64,000 bases of DNA, from NCBI RefSeq assembly GCF_004323185.1, contig NZ_NAPS01000001.1, forward strand, positions 1,494,708 through 1,558,707. Direction: 5' to 3'. Made by a program: the position numbers and the translations under genes. Numbering within the stretch: position 1 is the stretch's first letter; every line of letters starts with the position of its first letter. This stretch comes from Westiellopsis prolifica IICB1. Lineage in GTDB: Bacteria > Cyanobacteriota > Cyanobacteriia > Cyanobacteriales > Nostocaceae. Positions 47,499 through 56,140 of the stretch are shown one piece after another. The notes below the pieces were generated by a model. It was not told the DNA's origin. It saw nothing but the letters and a program-made list of their open reading frames with translations, and made no database searches.

Positions 47499-48571
47499 AC
47501 CCAAGTTGCGGGTTATCAAAATCCGGGTGCTTCTGATCCAGAAATTAGTGCGATCGCCAATGACAAATTGGCGGTTGCGCTACGCGCAACCACGATTTCG
47601 AGCAATCATTACAAGCAGTGTAATGAAGCGGTTTCAGGTATTAATAATTGCTTACTATAGAAATGCTTGTTTCAGGGTAAATGCAAAAATAAATGCTTCC
47701 AACTTAAGTATAAACCCTTGCCAAGTACATACGTGGATTGATTTTGGAAACACACAAGTGATGCTACTAAACACTGTTTCAATGTAATGCCTAATATGTT
47801 GCTTGATATACTGATTCCACGGTTCATCTTGACGCTTGGAATTTTTTTTCCTCATGACTTTCAAGGATATTTTGCTAGTTTCTTCGAGGTCATCTTCGGC
47901 AGTATAATCAGTGTATGCAGCATCAGTATATACTTCGCTGCCTGGTGGTAAATTTAACGGTAAGGCGTTCAATGCTCGCACATCAGAAGCACTACCAGGC
48001 ATAAAAACAAATTCCACTGGAATACCAGTTTTGGTCGTTAATAACTGAACTCTAACTCCATAAAAATAACGTTTTTTCGATGCAATATAGCCTCTGTACT
48101 CTTCAGATTTAATTAACTTGACATTAAAGATCCGAATATTATCACAGATGGGTACAGGAAAAGAGTCTAAAAGATATTCAGTACAATCACTCATTTCTTT
48201 CAGTATCATTCCCACTTGATGAAACATATCATTCATCAACATTGATATACTGTGTAATCGTCGGTTGAAGCGTGACTTTTCTAACATATATATGTGGTAT
48301 CAAGTTGTGGTCTTTCATATAACCGCAAGCTTGACTATGATTACCGTTAAAGAACATCGCGGCGATTATTACCGTTGTAATAATTTCTGCATCACTCATA
48401 TTTCGACGGCAGCCTTCGTCATGCCCAATCGCCTTTAATAAGTCGTCAATGATAGCATAGACAGCAATTGTTTCATTTAGCATATACCCCTCCCATATTT
48501 GTCTCTGGAGGGGATTTTATTGCTTTAAGTGCTTTTAGCGATCGCCTGTTTGAATAACTAGCAACTTGGGT
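47499..48571 (-). mobile_element. IS982-family-like insertion sequence, degenerate
   Basis: About 1073 bp bounded by inverted repeats ACCCAAGTTGC (47499-47509) and GCAACTTGGGT (48561-48571). These continue imperfectly inward (GTTAT-CAAA) and, by flanking bases, to a 17-bp perfect inverted pair (47493-47509 / 48561-48577). It encloses one transposase in two frames on the minus strand. No direct target duplication is visible; the flanks are inverted, not repeated. Confidence 0.85.
47655..48483 (-). pseudogene. IS982-like transposase, frameshifted
   Basis: The N-terminal part (48483 down to about 48285) begins MLNETIAVYAIIDDLLKAIG. The C-terminal part (from 48287) continues MLEKSRFNRRLHSISML and ends near 47655. 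The two frames meet at an (AT)n run, catatatatatg read on the minus strand. Insertion of one AT pair would restore a continuous PHIYMLEKSRFNRRLH reading, so loss of an AT dinucleotide is the simplest explanation. The acidic residues expected of a DDE transposase are in FVFMPGSASDVRALN, YTDAAYTDYTAEDD and later. It is probably inactive, unless frameshifting is programmed. Confidence 0.85.
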
Positions 48572-49218
48572 TAATAGAAAACCTAGAATTTTACAGTGGC
48601 GTTTATGGCGTTCCTCACAAATTGCGCCGAGAAAAAATAGATTGGGTAATTGCTACCTGTGGGCTAAAGGGACAGGAAAAAATGCTGACTGGACAGTTAC
48701 CAGGTGGTTGGAAGCAACGGGTTGCTTTCGGTGCATCAGTGATGCACGAACCTGATATTTTATTTTTGGATGAGCCGACATCGGGAGTAGACCCACTTGC
48801 ACGTCGTCAATTTTGGAAACTAATTAACGACTTTGCCCGCAATGGTACAGCTATATTAGTTACAACCCATTATTTAGAAGAAGCTGAACAATGTAACCGC
48901 ATGAGTTTTATGGTAGCGGGTGAAACTGTAACGGAAGGTTCTCCAAGTTCAATCAAAGCTTCTCAACCTGGACAATTAATAGAAATTGTTGTGAATAATA
49001 ATCAATCCGCCTCCAAGTTACTCAAACAACACTTAGATTCTTGGCGGGTTTCTATTTTTGCCAATGGTTTGCATATAGTTCTTGATCACCCTGACGCAGA
49101 ACTAACCAAAATCCGTCAACTTCTCCACTCTGCCAACTTGAGTATAAAATCCCTTCGCCCGATTCCTTTCTCATTAGAAGATGCATTTATTGGGATTGTG
49201 CAACGAGCGCAGATTTGA
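48571..49218 (+). pseudogene. ABC transporter ATPase, 5'-truncated at the IS
   Basis: Open frame from the IS edge (LIENLEFYSGVYGVPHK) to 49218. It keeps the signature (LPGGWKQRVAFGAS), Walker B (DILFLDEPTSG), D-loop and H-loop (VTTHYLEEAEQ) but lacks the upstream Walker A and Q-loop. A TTG at 48622 could start a shortened product. The reading resembles the ATPase of an ABC-2 exporter (YbhF/DrrA type) and it precedes two ABC-2 permeases. The IS end lies exactly where homology begins, so the IS insertion or a linked deletion removed the 5' part. Probably non-functional. Confidence 0.88.
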
Positions 49219-49327
49219 TGCGAGCCATCAGTTAATAAATTCTTAACTTGCAGTTACCAATCACATATTAGCATTGTTAAAATAAGAGTCAAATATGTTA
49301 CTAATTTTTAGATCTCACTAAATAATA

Positions 49328-49990
49328 ATGCTGTTAACTGTACAACTAAAGACACTTGTCAAAACAGTCCTCCCAAAACCCCTATCTTACAAGATTCAAA
49401 GTTTACTTTATAAAATTTCAGTGAGTCGGATACGGGGGTTTAGTTTACATTTAAACACCCCTGACCGCTATGTACTAGAAGAGAGTATCATCCCTTATTT
49501 TGTTGCCCACAGAGAATTTCATAAAATCCTTTTCGTTGGTTGTGATTGGTTTACTAAACCTTACAATGGCTACTTTAAGAATAAAGAATACTGGACTATA
49601 GAAATTGATGAATCTAGAAAAAAATATGGGTCTAAAAATCATATAGTTGATTCGTTTTTAAATCTAAGCAATCATTTTCCTAATGATTATTTTGATGTGA
49701 TCGTTTATAACGGGGTTTTCGGATGGGGTATTAATAGCAGAGAAGATACTGAAAATTCATTCCAGCAATGTTTTCAATGCTTACGCCCAGGAGGAATTTT
49801 AGTATTTGGATGGAATGATATTCCTGCTCACAAGCCTTTTCCTGTCATCGAAGAATGTCAAAGTTTACAACAGTTTGAACCTTACCTTTTCAGCCCGCTA
49901 TCTACTGTACAATATTCAGTACCTGATAAATCAGACAAACAGAAATTTGGACATGTATTTAACTTTTACATCAAGCCTTTACCTGATTGA
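49328..49990 (+). CDS. class I SAM-dependent methyltransferase-like protein
   Basis: A 220-residue protein. After a basic N-terminal stretch come KILFVGCDWFTKPYN (motif I-like), YWTIEIDESRK, DYFDVIVYNGVFGWG and CLRPGGILVFGWNDIP, the pattern of a Rossmann methyltransferase (Methyltransf_11 type). The glycine-rich motif I is weak (VGCDW), so SAM binding should be checked. Its substrate is unknown. It lies between the truncated ABC ATPase and the permeases, an unusual insertion into what looks like one ABC operon. Confidence 0.75.
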   Translation: MLLTVQLKTLVKTVLPKPLSYKIQSLLYKISVSRIRGFSLHLNTPDRYVLEESIIPYFVAHREFHKILFVGCDWFTKPYNGYFKNKEYWTIEIDESRKKYGSKNHIVDSFLNLSNHFPNDYFDVIVYNGVFGWGINSREDTENSFQQCFQCLRPGGILVFGWNDIPAHKPFPVIEECQSLQQFEPYLFSPLSTVQYSVPDKSDKQKFGHVFNFYIKPLPD

Positions 49991-50023
49991 GCAGGTTTGT
50001 TGAAATGTTTTTTGCGATCCATA

Positions 50024-51130
50024 ATGAAAAGAATTTTCGCTCAATGTATTAAAGAATTAGTTCAATTTCGTCGCGATCGCCTAACTTTAGCGTTAGCATT
50101 TTTACTACCATTCCTCACGCTGTTGATTTTTGGATTTGCAATTCGCTTGGAAAGTAAGGATATTCCCTTAGTTGTTCAGGATTTTGACCATACTCATCTT
50201 AGTAACAGCTATATTGAGCGGTTGTATGCCACAAATCAGTTTATACCCCACAAATGGTCTGGTACTGATCCGGTACAGGATGCAATTGATCGGGGTATAG
50301 CTAAAGCAGCGGTGATTATTCCTCCCGAATTTAGTCGAGATATTCAAGGCAGTAAAAATACTCAAATTCAAGTATTAATCGATGCTACTGATGTCAACAA
50401 TGCTCGTGTAATCAAAAATAGCATTGAACAAGTAACCAATTTTTTCATACGCGATCAAGGATTGCTACCCGCAACTAGTAGCATCACTCCCAAAATGCGC
50501 CTCTGGTTTAATCCTGGTCGATTGGAATCATTGTATATTGTGCCAGGAACTTATGCAGTTGTATTGTGGATTTTTCCCTCTTTGCTAAGTGCGATCGCCA
50601 TGGTGCGAGAAAAGGAAAAAGGTACAATCTTGCAAGTCTATACTTCTAGTATTAGCGCCACTGAATTACTACTTGGTAAAGGACTAGCATACCTGTTGAT
50701 TGGCATCACTGAAGCATTAATCGCAATGATACTTGGTTCAATTATTTTTCAAGTTGGCTTAGTCAGCGATCCTACAACTTTAATCATTGGCTCTATTATA
50801 TTTATTGCCGATAGTGTATTGTTTGGTTTGTTATTAGGAGTACGTAGCAGTAATCAAAATGCAGCTGTCCAAGGTGTTTCTTTAATTGGATTTATTACTG
50901 CTTTATTACTCTCTGGTTTTATCTATCCACTCAATAATATTCCTTTTCCACTTTCCCTAGTTCCTAATATTGTTCCGGCTCGTTATTATATTGGTATCAC
51001 TCGTGATGCTTTTGTACGCGGGACAGGATGGGCTGGTGTTTGGTTCGATTTAGTTATGCTGACTATATTGGGATTAATATTTTTTAACGTCGCCCGTCGA
51101 ATTTTAAGTCGAATGCAATTATCAGATTAA
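50024..51130 (+). CDS. ABC-2 type permease (YbhS-like)
   Basis: A 368-residue membrane protein with one N-terminal helix (LTLALAFLLPFLTLLIFGFAI), a periplasmic domain of about 140 residues, and five C-terminal helices, the ABC-2 exporter layout. The motif AMVREKEKGTILQVYTSS is the cytoplasmic coupling region. ATG 50024 (MKRIFAQCIK) is preferred over the TTG at 49997. It should pair with the second permease (51414) and an ATPase; the ATPase next door is truncated. Confidence 0.9.
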   Translation: MKRIFAQCIKELVQFRRDRLTLALAFLLPFLTLLIFGFAIRLESKDIPLVVQDFDHTHLSNSYIERLYATNQFIPHKWSGTDPVQDAIDRGIAKAAVIIPPEFSRDIQGSKNTQIQVLIDATDVNNARVIKNSIEQVTNFFIRDQGLLPATSSITPKMRLWFNPGRLESLYIVPGTYAVVLWIFPSLLSAIAMVREKEKGTILQVYTSSISATELLLGKGLAYLLIGITEALIAMILGSIIFQVGLVSDPTTLIIGSIIFIADSVLFGLLLGVRSSNQNAAVQGVSLIGFITALLLSGFIYPLNNIPFPLSLVPNIVPARYYIGITRDAFVRGTGWAGVWFDLVMLTILGLIFFNVARRILSRMQLSD

Positions 51131-51413
51131 TATCACTAGTGGTTCATCGCATTCCAGGGTGAGAGGTTATAGATACCCAACTTGTTTAAGAAGTCGGGGA
51201 TATGAATACCCGCGACTGCTCAAAATTAACGTGAAGGCTAAAATCTCCAATCAAACCTATCAGCAACTATAGCAATCCTAAATCATTCGTGAGAGGCAAG
51301 ATCCCCGACAACTCATGCGAAGTCAGGGATCTGGGATTCCGTATTTTCTCACAATTCAATTAGGATTGCTATATAAATATTTTCTCTAAAAAAACTCAAT
51401 TTTTGATTTTGAT
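51131..51413. other. intergenic with MITE-like family 2 copy B
   Basis: A 283-bp gap between the two permease genes. It holds aagtcggggatat and gatccccgac-type hairpins and the 106-bp element at 51268-51373. Confidence 0.65.
51268..51373. repeat. MITE-like element, family 2, copy B
   Basis: 106 bp with perfect 13-bp terminal inverted repeats TATAGCAATCCTA / TAGGATTGCTATA. Internal caagatccccga and agtcagggatct arms form a hairpin. Homologous to 23563-23665 in opposite orientation. Confidence 0.82.
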
Positions 51414-52535
51414 ATGAAATTTATTCTTAGATTATTTGAAACTCCTTTTTGGGCATTAGTACGTAAAGAGTTTTGGCAAATTCTGCGTAATAAACAGTTA
51501 ATTATATTGTTAATTGTACCTCCAACCGTGCAATTGTTACTCTATGGTACAGCGCTTGATCCTGAAGTTCATAATTTACGGTTGGGTGTGATTGATTACG
51601 CCAATGTGGAAGCAAGTCGAGAATTAGTCACAGCTATGACTTCCAATCGTGTTTTTATCTTAGAATCAGTTCCCAAAAGTGAAAAAGAATTAGATCGTCA
51701 AGTAGAAGAAGGAAAATTAGACGTCGGTGTAATTATTCCACCAGAATTCCCGCGTCAGTTAGCAAATAAATCAGCCAATATTCAAGTTTTTATTGATGGA
51801 GTAAATGCCAATACAGCAGGGATTGCTGGCAATTCTATTAATCAAATTATTCAACAATACAATCGCCGATTAGTAAATGCTCAAGCCAGTCTAGTTGTGT
51901 CACCCCAAGTAGTGTTTCTCTACAATCCTGGGTTAACAAGTAGCTGGTTTTTTGTTCCTGGAGTTATGGGTTTAGTGTTGACATTAATCGGGACATTGGT
52001 ATCAGCAACAACAGTAATTAGAGAGAAAGATACAGGAACTTTAGAACAATTGTTGATGACACCTGCGGGAAACTGGGAAATTTTAATCGCAAAAATTGTC
52101 CCTTTGGTGGTTTTGATGATGGCAGATGTTTTACTAGCTTTGACGTTAGGATTAGTAGTTTTTAATTTGCCATTTCGTGGTAATTTGTTGCTGTTTTTTG
52201 CCTTATCCGCTGTGTATGTATTTGTAGGGATTAGTTTGGGAATGATGTTAGCAACGATCTCGCGATCGCAACAGCAAGTGTTACTCACATCCTTTTTTAT
52301 CAATATGCCATTAGTACAAACTTCCGGTGCGATCGCTCCCATCGAAGCAATGCCACCTTTTTTTCAATACCTATCTTTACTCAACCCTTTACGTCATTAC
52401 ATTACCATTGTTCGAGGAATTTTACTCAAAGGAGTAGGTTTTGATGTCCTCTGGATGAATGTTTTAGCATTAGTTGGTTTTGCTGTGGTGTTGATGACAA
52501 TCAGTGTAAAGAGATTTCGCAGTCAGTTAAGTTAG
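51414..52535 (+). CDS. ABC-2 type permease (YbhR-like)
   Basis: A 373-residue permease with an N-terminal helix (QLIILLIVPPTVQLLLYG), an extracytoplasmic domain of about 130 residues, then five helices from about 180. The cytoplasmic motif TTVIREKDTGTLEQLLMTP is diagnostic of ABC-2 exporters. It pairs with the 50024 permease to form a heterodimeric exporter; the cognate ATPase here is broken. It continues into a nested block of repeats. Confidence 0.92.
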   Translation: MKFILRLFETPFWALVRKEFWQILRNKQLIILLIVPPTVQLLLYGTALDPEVHNLRLGVIDYANVEASRELVTAMTSNRVFILESVPKSEKELDRQVEEGKLDVGVIIPPEFPRQLANKSANIQVFIDGVNANTAGIAGNSINQIIQQYNRRLVNAQASLVVSPQVVFLYNPGLTSSWFFVPGVMGLVLTLIGTLVSATTVIREKDTGTLEQLLMTPAGNWEILIAKIVPLVVLMMADVLLALTLGLVVFNLPFRGNLLLFFALSAVYVFVGISLGMMLATISRSQQQVLLTSFFINMPLVQTSGAIAPIEAMPPFFQYLSLLNPLRHYITIVRGILLKGVGFDVLWMNVLALVGFAVVLMTISVKRFRSQLS

Positions 52536-52654
52536 TTGGTACAAATGTTCCAGACGTGCCATGGTACGTCTGGTACTCGTTGGGGTCGTCATTGGTCATT
52601 GGTCATTGGTCATTGGTAAGGATTTTAGGGTTATTTACTTTCTGTAATATAGTT

Positions 52655-52786
52655 CAATACGGTTCGGATAAGACAAATTGATCAACATTTAAACCCTGTA
52701 GAGACGCGTTCGCTTTTAGCGTTCCCGCAGGGTAATTTCGCGTCTCACCAAAATTATGACGAAAAATCCTTAACCGAACCGTATTG
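52655..52786. mobile_element. MITE-like family 3 with 10-bp target duplication
   Basis: 132 bp with 18-bp terminal inverted repeats CAATACGGTTCGG(A/T)TAAG (one mismatch). It is flanked by a perfect 10-bp direct repeat TAATATAGTT (52645-52654 and 52787-52796). The interior contains the gtagagacg...cgcgtctc hairpin element (52698-52746). Confidence 0.92.
52698..52746. repeat. gtagagacg...cgcgtctc dispersed repeat, copy 2
   Basis: Identical to copy 1 (34688) except for one base in the first 9 and at the last few bases. It lies inside MITE-like family 3, so the hairpin element is nested in the larger one. Confidence 0.85.
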
Positions 52787-52846
52787 TAATATAGTTAGGT
52801 TTATTCCTGCCGACTTACTTGCGGGGTTACTCACATTAAATTACAA

Positions 52847-52880
52847 CAAAAACAGGTCAACTATACTTAAGTTGACCTGT
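52847..52880 (-). terminator. terminator of the rpsB-tsf operon
   Basis: Read on the minus strand: ACAGGTCAACT / AGTTGACCTGT perfect 11-bp stem with a 7-base loop, followed by TTTTTG. It lies about 80 bases after the tsf stop. Confidence 0.88.
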
Positions 52881-52960
52881 CCTAAAATTAGAATTAATCG
52901 TTGGTAGTCAGCTGTTGATAGTCACCAGTCTATTAAACCGTCAACAAACAACAACTAAAA

Positions 52961-53620
52961 TTACTTACCACCCGTTTGAGCGGCTACTTCATCTGCAAAG
53001 CTTATTTCTTGCTTTTCAATACCTTCACCCAGAACAAAGCGAACGAAGCGACGCACTTGGATATTTTCACCAATTTGAGCGATCGCTTGTTTTACTAGTT
53101 CTTCTACTGTGATGCTTTGATCACGAATGTAAGGCTGATCAAGCAAGGTCATTTCTTTCAGGCGCTTATCAATGCGTCCCTGAACGATTTTTTCTTTGAC
53201 GTTATCAGGCTTGTTAGAAATGTCATCGCGTCCCATCTCAATATCTTTTTCCTTTTGGACGATATCAGCTGGAATGTCTGACACTTTCACATACTCTACG
53301 TTTGGACAAGCCGCAATTTGCATAGCGATGTTCCGCACGAGGGTTTGAAATTCTTCGCGGCGAGCAACAAAGTCAGTCTCGCAGTTAACTTCTACAAGTA
53401 CACCGACTCTACCACCAGTGTGGATATAGCTGCCCACGAGTCCTTCGGCCGCCACCCGGTCAGCTTTGGCTCCGGCTTTAGCAATACCCTTTTTCCGCAG
53501 CCATTCTTCGGCTTTTGCTAAATCACCATCGTTTTCTTTTAGCGCCTTTTTGCAGTCCATCATGCCGGCGCCCGTTTTTTGACGTAGCTCTTGGACGAGT
53601 TTTGCAGATATTTCCGCCAT
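52961..53620 (-). CDS. tsf: elongation factor Ts
   Basis: A 219-residue EF-Ts, the short form typical of cyanobacteria. The N-terminal UBA-like domain has the conserved [21 protein letters not shown]; the core has CETDFVAR. It catalyses nucleotide exchange on EF-Tu. It follows rpsB, the standard order, with a 94-bp gap containing gttatcagttatc repeats. Confidence 0.98.
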   Translation of the reverse strand: MAEISAKLVQELRQKTGAGMMDCKKALKENDGDLAKAEEWLRKKGIAKAGAKADRVAAEGLVGSYIHTGGRVGVLVEVNCETDFVARREEFQTLVRNIAMQIAACPNVEYVKVSDIPADIVQKEKDIEMGRDDISNKPDNVKEKIVQGRIDKRLKEMTLLDQPYIRDQSITVEELVKQAIAQIGENIQVRRFVRFVLGEGIEKQEISFADEVAAQTGGK

Positions 53621-53639
53621 TTTGCCTCAATTTCTACTT

Positions 53640-53712
53640 AGACTGACATTTCAGTGAACAGTTATCAGTTATCAGTTATCAACTAGTAACTGTTCACTGG
53701 TAACTGATAAGT
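53640..53712. repeat. gttatcagttatcag repeats between rpsB and tsf
   Basis: Repeats of cagttat/gtaactg with inverted arms (cagtgaacagttatc... ...gataactgataag-like), a hairpin-forming spacer within the operon. Confidence 0.8.
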
Positions 53713-53714
53713 GA

Positions 53715-54509
53715 TTATTCTTCCTCTTCTTCGTCGGGAATGAACGAGTCAGAAAAATCGCTTTCTTCGTAATCGTATTCTTCCTCGGCGCCTTCGTAGT
53801 CTTCGTATTCCTCTTCTACATCCAACTGACCATGACGACCTTCATAAATCGCGTCCGCCAATTTACCAACAATCAGTTTAATTGAGCGGATGGCGTCATC
53901 ATTGGCTGGGATGGGAATATCTACTACATCTGGGTCACAGTTTGTGTCCAGCATAGACACAATGGGAATTCCGAGCTTAATGCATTCTTGAACTGCGTTA
54001 TATTCCCGGCGTTGGTCTACAATTACCACAACATCGGGGACTTTCCGCATAGTTTTAATGCCGCCCAGATATTTCTGAAGCTTCGCCAACTCACGGCGTA
54101 GCATTGAGGCTTCTTTTTTTGGCAATAAATCAAGAGCGCCGCTTTCTTCCCGACGTTCCAAATCTTTGAGACGGTCTACCCGCGTTTTGATCGTCGCCCA
54201 GTTAGTGAGCATCCCGCCCAACCAGCGCTGGTTAATGTAGTGAGCGCCACAACGGGAAGCTTCTTGAGCAATAATACCTGCTGCTTGTCGCTTAGTGCCA
54301 ACAAAAAGGAATTTTTTGCCTTGTTCGGCTTGCGATCGCATATAAGTATACGCCTCTTCCATCAACTGGGCTGTTTGCACCAAGTCAATGATATGTACTC
54401 CGTTGCGGGCGGTATAGATGTATGGAGACATCTTTGGGTTCCATCTACGGGTCTGATGACCAAAATGAACCCCCGACTCCATCATCTGAGCCAAAGAAAC
54501 TACTGGCAT
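53715..54509 (-). CDS. rpsB: ribosomal protein S2 (uS2)
   Basis: A 264-residue S2: opening [27 protein letters not shown], the GTKRQA segment, [10 protein letters not shown], and [13 protein letters not shown]. The C-terminus has an unusually acidic extension ([16 protein letters not shown] and EEEEE) typical of some cyanobacteria. First gene of the rpsB-tsf operon. Confidence 0.98.
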   Translation of the reverse strand: MPVVSLAQMMESGVHFGHQTRRWNPKMSPYIYTARNGVHIIDLVQTAQLMEEAYTYMRSQAEQGKKFLFVGTKRQAAGIIAQEASRCGAHYINQRWLGGMLTNWATIKTRVDRLKDLERREESGALDLLPKKEASMLRRELAKLQKYLGGIKTMRKVPDVVVIVDQRREYNAVQECIKLGIPIVSMLDTNCDPDVVDIPIPANDDAIRSIKLIVGKLADAIYEGRHGQLDVEEEYEDYEGAEEEYDYEESDFSDSFIPDEEEEE

Positions 54510-54522
54510 ATTTGTACTCCTA

Positions 54523-54572
54523 TTCGGGTTAAACCTCCACCCAGGTGGATCTCCTTATCGGAAACACCCGAA
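54523..54572 (-). promoter_or_regulatory. possible structured 5' leader of rpsB
   Basis: Upstream of rpsB, TTCGGGT and ACCCGAA arms (54523-54529 / 54566-54572) can pair around a CCACC-GGTGG inner hairpin. This is the arrangement of a translational or attenuation leader for S2. I cannot match it to a known class by eye; it may be coincidental. Confidence 0.4.
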
Positions 54573-54609
54573 CGCCTGGATGTGCGGAATTTTAAAGAAC
54601 CATAATAGG

Positions 54610-54783
54610 GTAGCATATTTTGGCAGCCGGGAAAGGGGATCGGGGAAAGGGGATCAGGGATCGGGGAAAGGGGATCGGGTACTATTTATTGCTTCCTTCT
54701 CTAGTCTCCCTTTCAATCCTTTTTCCCTGCTCCCCAATCCCCTTTCCCGATCCCCTTTCCCCTTTCCCCGATCCCCGACCCCG
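54610..54783. repeat. ggggatc / gatcccc inverted repeat block
   Basis: A ggggaaagg/ggatcgggg tandem block (54628-54680) followed, after a short spacer, by ccccaatcccc, cccgatcccc and ccctttccc units (54730-54783). It separates rpsB from the GT2 gene, which is transcribed on the same strand. Confidence 0.85.
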
Positions 54784-54784
54784 C

Positions 54785-55744
54785 TCACCTCACTTCTGCA
54801 TACGCTTCATACACACCCTTGACGTTGTACCAATTGAGGAAAATTCGAGCAATTTCTAAAGCCAATTGGGGCTTACCTCTATTGATCAGCCATTGCAACA
54901 AAGGAGCCATTGTTTGTTCATTTAAAGCACCATTTAAGGAAAGAATTCCCCACAGTAAGCGATGTAACCAAGTCATTTGAATCATCATTCGTACTTCCCA
55001 AGTCGGGTGCTTTTGATAAAACAAAACCCCCATTTTTCCTCGCTGAATTTCTTTGTCAATCAAGCTCTTAATTTGGTCTAAGCTAAAGGGTGGATGCCAA
55101 TGGTAGCCTACTGCCTGTGGGCATTTAATTAGTGTTAAACCTAGTTTTTTTAGCCTCACGCCTAATTCTAAATCTTCCCAACCATAAAGTTGGAAACTCG
55201 TATCAAATAATCCAGCTTTCTCTAACCAATGTTTAGGAATAGCAACATTACCTGTAGCAAAAAAAGCGGCAGAAAAATCTGTGATTTTGTATGGTTCAGA
55301 GGTGGGATTGTCAAAATTGCAAGTGTTAATGACTGCACCATAGCTAAAGGCGCGATCGCTTCCCAATTTTGAGTGTCCCTCTGCTAGTGCATCTGCATGA
55401 GCTTGCAGAAAATTCTCTGTCACCACTAAATCGCTATCTATAAAGATAATAGTGTCTCCCTGCGCTTTCTCTACACCCAAATTCCGTGCTACAGCAGGGC
55501 CTTGATGATTTTGCTGAAAGGTTCGCACATGGGGAAACTCACTTTTGTGTGTCTCCAACCATTCCAATGTGCCATCAGTAGAACCATCATCCACCAAGAT
55601 AATTTCGTAACCAGCGATTGAACTAGATGTACTCAATTGCTGTATTTCTAAAGCTCTGAGGCACTTTGACAAAATCGGCTGGCGATTGTATGTCGGAATC
55701 ACAACGCTAAAAAACACAGTATCACTCACCACACTACTACCCAT
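54785..55744 (-). CDS. glycosyltransferase family 2
   Basis: A 319-residue GT-A-fold enzyme: VVIPTYNRQPILSKCLRALE, DDGSTDGTLEWL, a DxD-like FIDSDLV motif, and GWEDLELGVRL (the ED acceptor-side motif). No transmembrane helix is obvious. It transfers a sugar from a nucleotide-sugar donor to an unknown acceptor, perhaps a cell-surface glycan. Its stop codon lies at the edge of a repeat block. Confidence 0.92.
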   Translation of the reverse strand: MGSSVVSDTVFFSVVIPTYNRQPILSKCLRALEIQQLSTSSSIAGYEIILVDDGSTDGTLEWLETHKSEFPHVRTFQQNHQGPAVARNLGVEKAQGDTIIFIDSDLVVTENFLQAHADALAEGHSKLGSDRAFSYGAVINTCNFDNPTSEPYKITDFSAAFFATGNVAIPKHWLEKAGLFDTSFQLYGWEDLELGVRLKKLGLTLIKCPQAVGYHWHPPFSLDQIKSLIDKEIQRGKMGVLFYQKHPTWEVRMMIQMTWLHRLLWGILSLNGALNEQTMAPLLQWLINRGKPQLALEIARIFLNWYNVKGVYEAYAEVR

Positions 55745-56140
55745 CTTTTAAGATAGGACAACTCACACACAAACACTGTTCCTTGTTTGTTTTGGACAGA
55801 ATTTTAAAGCAATTTATCCAATTAACATCAGAATAAAGCATTTAACTGCATAAATTGGTTTGCTTACACCCATATCAAATTTGGAGAGTAGTTTTCAGAC
55901 AAATAACTGTCTTGGAAATGGGTGTAGGGATGTAGGGGTGTAAGAAGAGTTATATTTTGATGCTTTATTTGTGTAATAAACTACAAAATTAATGCGTATA
56001 AATACAGTACTCAGTAGCCCCCATGGGATTAGGGGAAAAGAAGAAGCAAGAGTGGAGGTCAAGGTAAAGGAAAACCACAAACAACTGTACGAGTCCTAAT
56101 TTTGGCGATCGTACTAACTATTAGTAACCAAGCACTAATT
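55745..56140. other. divergent intergenic region
   Basis: About 400 bp between the GT2 and pnkp genes. A cacccatatcaaa-type short repeat and the g-rich tgtagggatgtaggggtgta block lie near 55917-55940. No gene or clear operator. Confidence 0.45.

Larger units (their letters stand above)
52527..52822. repeat. dispersed repeat family 4, copy 3, interrupted
   Basis: Left end gttagttggtacaaatg overlaps the permease stop; right end tgccgacttacttgcgg. Between them lie a ccagacgt/acgtctgg palindrome (52561-52575), cattggt heptamers (52586-52616) and an inserted 132-bp element (52655-52786). Left and right halves joined at the insertion (taatatagtt|aggtttatt) match copies 1 and 2. Confidence 0.65.

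Noticed and set aside
47470-47654. A coding-like frame (ANTRLIKLLTQVAGYQNPG...) left of the transposase
   Set aside because: It crosses the inverted repeat of the IS and does not match a family I recognise; probably chance openness or a remnant of the interrupted locus.
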